DNA of 64,000 nt from the NCBI GenBank assembly GCA_030425685.1, contig JAUIAD010000006.1, forward strand, positions 1 through 64,000, given 5' to 3'. The notes beneath the pieces were generated by a model. The model was not told where the DNA came from and made no database searches. It saw only the letters and a list, made by a program, of their open reading frames with translations. Positions 61,013 through 64,000 of the stretch are shown in pieces (within the stretch, counting starts at the first letter, position 1; each line of letters begins with the position of its first letter). The DNA is from Gammaproteobacteria bacterium (lineage in GTDB: Bacteria; Pseudomonadota; Gammaproteobacteria; Coxiellales; Coxiellaceae). The position numbers and the translations under genes are program-made.

Positions 61013-61726
61013 TTAAGTAAAAATTTGTTGTAAGAAATCTAATATGGCACGCTCGGCGCGACTATTGGCATGTTCGTTAAATTGTAAGCCGAGCTCAGGA
61101 GAATTGGCATTGGGATTGGTAAAAGCATGTTTAGTGTTGCCATAAATATTAATTTGCCAATCGGCTTTGGCAGCATCCATTTCCTTGGCAAATGCCTGCA
61201 CCATATCAGGTGGGCACATGGGGTCATCTTGGCCGTGCAAGGCAAGGATTTTTGCTTTAATTGTTTTATGGGGCACATTTTCTGGTGGGGTGAAAAGTCC
61301 GTGAATACTAATGGCACCTTTTATATCTATGCCGCTGCGTGCTAAGTCAAGTGCGCACAAGCCGCCGAAACAGTAGCCCATGACGGCAATTTGCTTGGTA
61401 TCGACAGCTGCTTGATTTTCTAAGGTGGCAAGACCAGCGGCAATGCGTTGTAACAGTAAGTTGCGGTCATCCATAAAAGGCTTCATAAGACTCGCGTTTT
61501 CTTCATTATCGCTGCCGAGGATATCTTTGCCATAGGTATCAAGCGCAAAAGCTGCGTAGCCTTGTGTTGCGAGCCAATCTGCTTTTTCATTAACAAAGGT
61601 ATCACGTCCCGCCCATGCGTGGGCGATCAACACCCCGGGACGAGGGATGGCGGTTTCTGTATTATAGGCTAAGTAACCTCGTAGGCGAGTTTCCTTATCA
61701 AAGTAATCGATAAACTCATTATGCAT
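61013..61726 (-). CDS. Dienelactone hydrolase family protein
   Basis: Alpha/beta hydrolase of 237 residues. The nucleophile is a Cys in VMGYCFGGLCALDLA, with the acid in LHGQDDPMCPP and His in NTKHAFTNPNA, the catalytic set of the DLH family. RPGVLIAHAWAGRD forms the oxyanion-hole region. A true dienelactone pathway is absent, so it is more likely a general esterase or lactonase. AAAGGA precedes the ATG at 61726 and a promoter is visible upstream. Confidence 0.88.
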   Translation of the reverse strand: MHNEFIDYFDKETRLRGYLAYNTETAIPRPGVLIAHAWAGRDTFVNEKADWLATQGYAAFALDTYGKDILGSDNEENASLMKPFMDDRNLLLQRIAAGLATLENQAAVDTKQIAVMGYCFGGLCALDLARSGIDIKGAISIHGLFTPPENVPHKTIKAKILALHGQDDPMCPPDMVQAFAKEMDAAKADWQINIYGNTKHAFTNPNANSPELGLQFNEHANSRAERAILDFLQQIFT

Positions 61727-61774
61727 ATTGTTGTCATTCCTTTTTTACGTTAGCCTTTTTGGGATTGTGGTAAT

Positions 61775-61802
61775 ATGTTAACCATACCAGTAAATTTGTC
61801 TA
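61775..61802 (-). promoter_or_regulatory. Possible promoter of the dienelactone hydrolase gene
   Basis: On the minus strand TAGACA (61797-61802) and TAACAT (61775-61780) are 16 bases apart. The predicted start near 61768 gives a leader of about 40 bases. Confidence 0.4.
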
Positions 61803-61883
61803 CCTTCAGTAGTCTGAAATTAAAAGTACTTTTTAACAATCATTAAGCATAATGAATTAAAACACAAACAACAAGTTTTCAAC

Positions 61884-63380
61884 TTAATTTTTTAGATATC
61901 GCTGATCAATATGGTCAATAAAAAATTGTGGATTCAAGGTGGTTCCTGTTGCATCTTTTAAAAGTGTGTCATAACTTACGGAAGAGGCGCGTTGGTGTAC
62001 ATGTTGATTTAACCATGCGAAGAGGGTGGAAAAATTACCTTGGTGTAATTGTGAAATAATCTCAGGTTGCTCTTTTTTCGCAGCTGTAAATAGTTGTGCG
62101 GCGGTTAAGCTACCTAGCGTATAAGAGGGGAAGTAACCAAATAGTCCAGCAGCCCAATGCACGTCTTGCATAACGCCATCTTTGTAGTTGTCTTCCGTGG
62201 ATAAATCAAAAAAGTTTAGCATCGCTTGATTCCATGCTTCAGGCAGGTCGCTGACGGCAAGTGCGTCGCTAAACAGGGACTTTTCTAGCTCATAGCGTAG
62301 CATGATGTGCAGAGGGTAGGTTACCTCATCGGCGTCAACGCGAATATAGCTACGTTCTACTTTAGTGTAGAGACGAAATAAATTATGGGGATTAATGGCC
62401 TCCTGTTTACTAAAGTGCCTTTCAATTAAGGGGGATAAAAAACTCATAAATTCAAGGCTGCGGCAGGCTTGCATTTCTACTAGTAGAGATTGGCTTTCAT
62501 GTAAAGCCATACTCGGTGCTTGCCCCACCGGTTGGTTTAGCCATGCTGTCGGTAAGCCTTGCTCGTAACGGGCATGACCTGTTTCATGGCAGGTGCCCAT
62601 TGCTGCACTGACAAACTCATCTTCTTTATAGCGTGTGGTAATGCGCACGTCTTGAGGGACACCTCCGCAGAATGGATGATGACTAACATCTAAGCGCCCA
62701 TGATTAAAGTCAAAGCCTATGGCTTGCATTAGATCTAAGCCAAGTTGTTTTTGTTTATCAGTGGGGAACGGGCCTTGGATAGGAATAATCGTTTCGCTTT
62801 GTTGTTTTGCAATAATTTTATCAATCAGTGGCGGCAAGGTTTCACGCAGCGAAGTGAACACAGGATCGATATGTTCTTGTAATATTCCAGGAGAAAAGTC
62901 ATCTAAGAGGATGTCGTAAGGTGAAAGCTGCAATCGTTCGGAGCGAATAGTGGCAGATTCCTTTGCTAGGGAGACATTTTTTTCCAGTAGTGGCAAAAAG
63001 TCTTGCCAGTTATTTTCTGCTCTGAGTTCTCGCCATGCTTGTTCGGCATGAAGATTGGCCTCTGTGGTTTCTCTGACTAGTTTTTCGGGTAAACAGGTGG
63101 CGTTGATATACTTTTTTTCAATTAGCTTTAAATTAGCCTGCTGCCAAGCGTCTAAGTTTTCATCGTGAGCTTGCTTAATCAATTCGCCAACTTCAGGGTT
63201 GGTTAATGTTTGATGGGAGATTGTTTTTAGTGTCGCTAGTGCCTTGGCACGGGCTTTGCCGCCGCCTGCAGGCATCATAACCGCTTCATCCCAGCCAGCA
63301 ATTGATTGTAGGTGGGAAAGGTCATTAATTTTTGCAAAAATAGTTTCTAGCTTTTTATAGGCAGCGTTATCTTTTGGCAT
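61884..63380 (-). CDS. Carboxypeptidase Taq (M32 family)
   Basis: Cytoplasmic metallocarboxypeptidase of 498 residues, the family's usual length. The zinc motif HETGH lies in AAMGTCHETGHARYEQGLP, with the third ligand Glu in MALHESQSLLVEMQ about 30 residues later. DVRITTRY and VERSYIRVDADEVTYPLHIMLRYELEKSLF are conserved M32 signatures, as is YTLGSLTAAQLF. It removes C-terminal residues from peptides and, like PepN in this window, suits a bacterium feeding on amino acids. Separate from its neighbours by about 130-160 bases. Confidence 0.94.
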   Translation of the reverse strand: MPKDNAAYKKLETIFAKINDLSHLQSIAGWDEAVMMPAGGGKARAKALATLKTISHQTLTNPEVGELIKQAHDENLDAWQQANLKLIEKKYINATCLPEKLVRETTEANLHAEQAWRELRAENNWQDFLPLLEKNVSLAKESATIRSERLQLSPYDILLDDFSPGILQEHIDPVFTSLRETLPPLIDKIIAKQQSETIIPIQGPFPTDKQKQLGLDLMQAIGFDFNHGRLDVSHHPFCGGVPQDVRITTRYKEDEFVSAAMGTCHETGHARYEQGLPTAWLNQPVGQAPSMALHESQSLLVEMQACRSLEFMSFLSPLIERHFSKQEAINPHNLFRLYTKVERSYIRVDADEVTYPLHIMLRYELEKSLFSDALAVSDLPEAWNQAMLNFFDLSTEDNYKDGVMQDVHWAAGLFGYFPSYTLGSLTAAQLFTAAKKEQPEIISQLHQGNFSTLFAWLNQHVHQRASSVSYDTLLKDATGTTLNPQFFIDHIDQRYLKN

Positions 63381-63507
63381 GTTTAATCTCTTAAATTAGA
63401 TAATGTTAAGGCTAGTTTAAATGGTAGCATAAGCTCTCTATAAAATAATATTTTTTTACTGGTGTAGCAGATTTAGTGCAGTGTGTTAAAAGTTTAAGGG
63501 TGGCCAG

Positions 63508-64000
63508 CTAGCCGCCAAGCTTTAGTAGCTGCCAATAATGTTCGTAGTAGGAATTGGCGCTACCAACATCGTTCTCTACTTCGCCGCGCTTTAATTGTTG
63601 CGGGCTTGGGTTAAGCACGGGGTCTGCACGCATTTTCTTTGGTAGTAATTTTATTGCTTGTAGATTTGGTGAGGAATAGCCAACGCCGACGGCAATTTGT
63701 TTGGCAATGCTGGGTTGGTTGATAAAATTTATAAATTTAAGGGCGTTATTTAAGTGGGGGGCATTTTTAGGGATGGCGATACAGTCAATCCATAAGGCAA
63801 AGCGGCCTTTAGGGTAGATAAATTTAAGGTGTGCATTTTCTTGTTGTGCTAAATAAATATCACCATTCCAGCCCATGCCTAAATTGGCATCTTCATCGAC
63901 ATAGATATTCATCTCGGCGTCAACATTAAAGAGCTTTATATTAGGTAGTAGTTTGCGCAGTTGTTCATAGGCCTGCTTAATGTGCTGTGGATTGGTCTCG
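63508..64000 (-). CDS. potD: Spermidine/putrescine ABC transporter substrate-binding protein, C-terminal part
   Basis: The frame is open to the window edge; the 5' end of the gene lies beyond it. About 164 residues are present. The visible part contains LRKLLPNIKLF, MGWNGDIYLAQQEN, FIYPKGRFALWIDCIAIPKNAPHLNNALKFINFI, typical of the polyamine-binding protein PotD/PotF (the Trp and Asp in LWIDC-type segments help bind the polyamine). It ends YYEHYWQLLKLGG. potABC genes would be expected further right. The stop lies about 130 bases from the M32 gene. Confidence 0.88.
   Translation of the reverse strand, partial: ETNPQHIKQAYEQLRKLLPNIKLFNVDAEMNIYVDEDANLGMGWNGDIYLAQQENAHLKFIYPKGRFALWIDCIAIPKNAPHLNNALKFINFINQPSIAKQIAVGVGYSSPNLQAIKLLPKKMRADPVLNPSPQQLKRGEVENDVGSANSYYEHYWQLLKLGG

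Noticed and set aside
1-64000. tRNA or rRNA genes
   Set aside because: All gaps between genes were read on both strands for tRNA T-loop and cloverleaf patterns and none was convincing. No rRNA-like stretch is present.

Overview
The window is chromosomal DNA from a gammaproteobacterium of moderate-to-low GC (about 40% by eye). Several gene orders match this class: rph/yicC/gmk/rpoZ/spoT/recG, mltD/gloB/yafS/rnhA/dnaQ and fis/purH/purD. A stand-alone pair resembling icmH(dotU)-icmF of the Dot/Icm type IVB secretion system suggests a Legionellales-like, probably host-associated bacterium. Several large proteins look like candidate effectors. The species cannot be fixed from the window, and no rRNA, tRNA, CRISPR array, transposase or phage gene was recognised.

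Layout. 1-3.1 kb: two Cys-rich envelope proteins, xthA, a secreted repeat protein and two families of palindromic repeats. 3.1-13.5 kb: rph diverges from yicC-gmk, followed by rpoZ-spoT-ridA-recG, an outer-membrane barrel protein and htpG behind a heat-shock-like promoter. 13.5-27.3 kb is more accessory: an AAA/DUF4143 ATPase behind a long palindrome, an ion channel translationally coupled to an RND efflux pump, folD, an FAD oxidoreductase, a tandem pair of GT-C-like membrane proteins and a class 3 lipase with an embedded Gly/Ala-rich segment. 27.3-32 kb: mltD-gloB diverge from yafS-rnhA-dnaQ, then an L,D-transpeptidase.

32.3-46 kb: icmH-icmF, fis-purH-purD, a second ion channel, pepN and a hybrid histidine kinase with no Hpt domain. 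46-50.3 kb: a 1107-residue coiled-coil protein and a smaller companion, both unrecognised, with their own promoter and a PmrA-like direct repeat upstream. 50.4-55.7 kb: a xylose uptake and catabolism operon (xylE-xylB-xylA) ending in pfkA. 55.9-59.5 kb: a tightly packed operon sohB-CDF transporter-Hpt-ubiG-gph. 59.6-64 kb: a heptad-repeat membrane coiled-coil protein, a histone-H1-like basic protein, a dienelactone hydrolase, an M32 carboxypeptidase and the 3' part of a potD-like gene.

How the genes fit together. Housekeeping blocks cover the stringent response, purine synthesis, replication and repair, and wall turnover. Between them lie accessory pieces that fit a host-associated life: the secretion-system pair, effector-like proteins, envelope sugar-transfer enzymes and efflux. 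The orphan Hpt protein is a natural partner for the hybrid kinase 11 kb away. Start codons were moved inward from the longest reading frame where ribosome-binding sites or family length supported it. All function calls rest on motif recognition by eye; no search was run.
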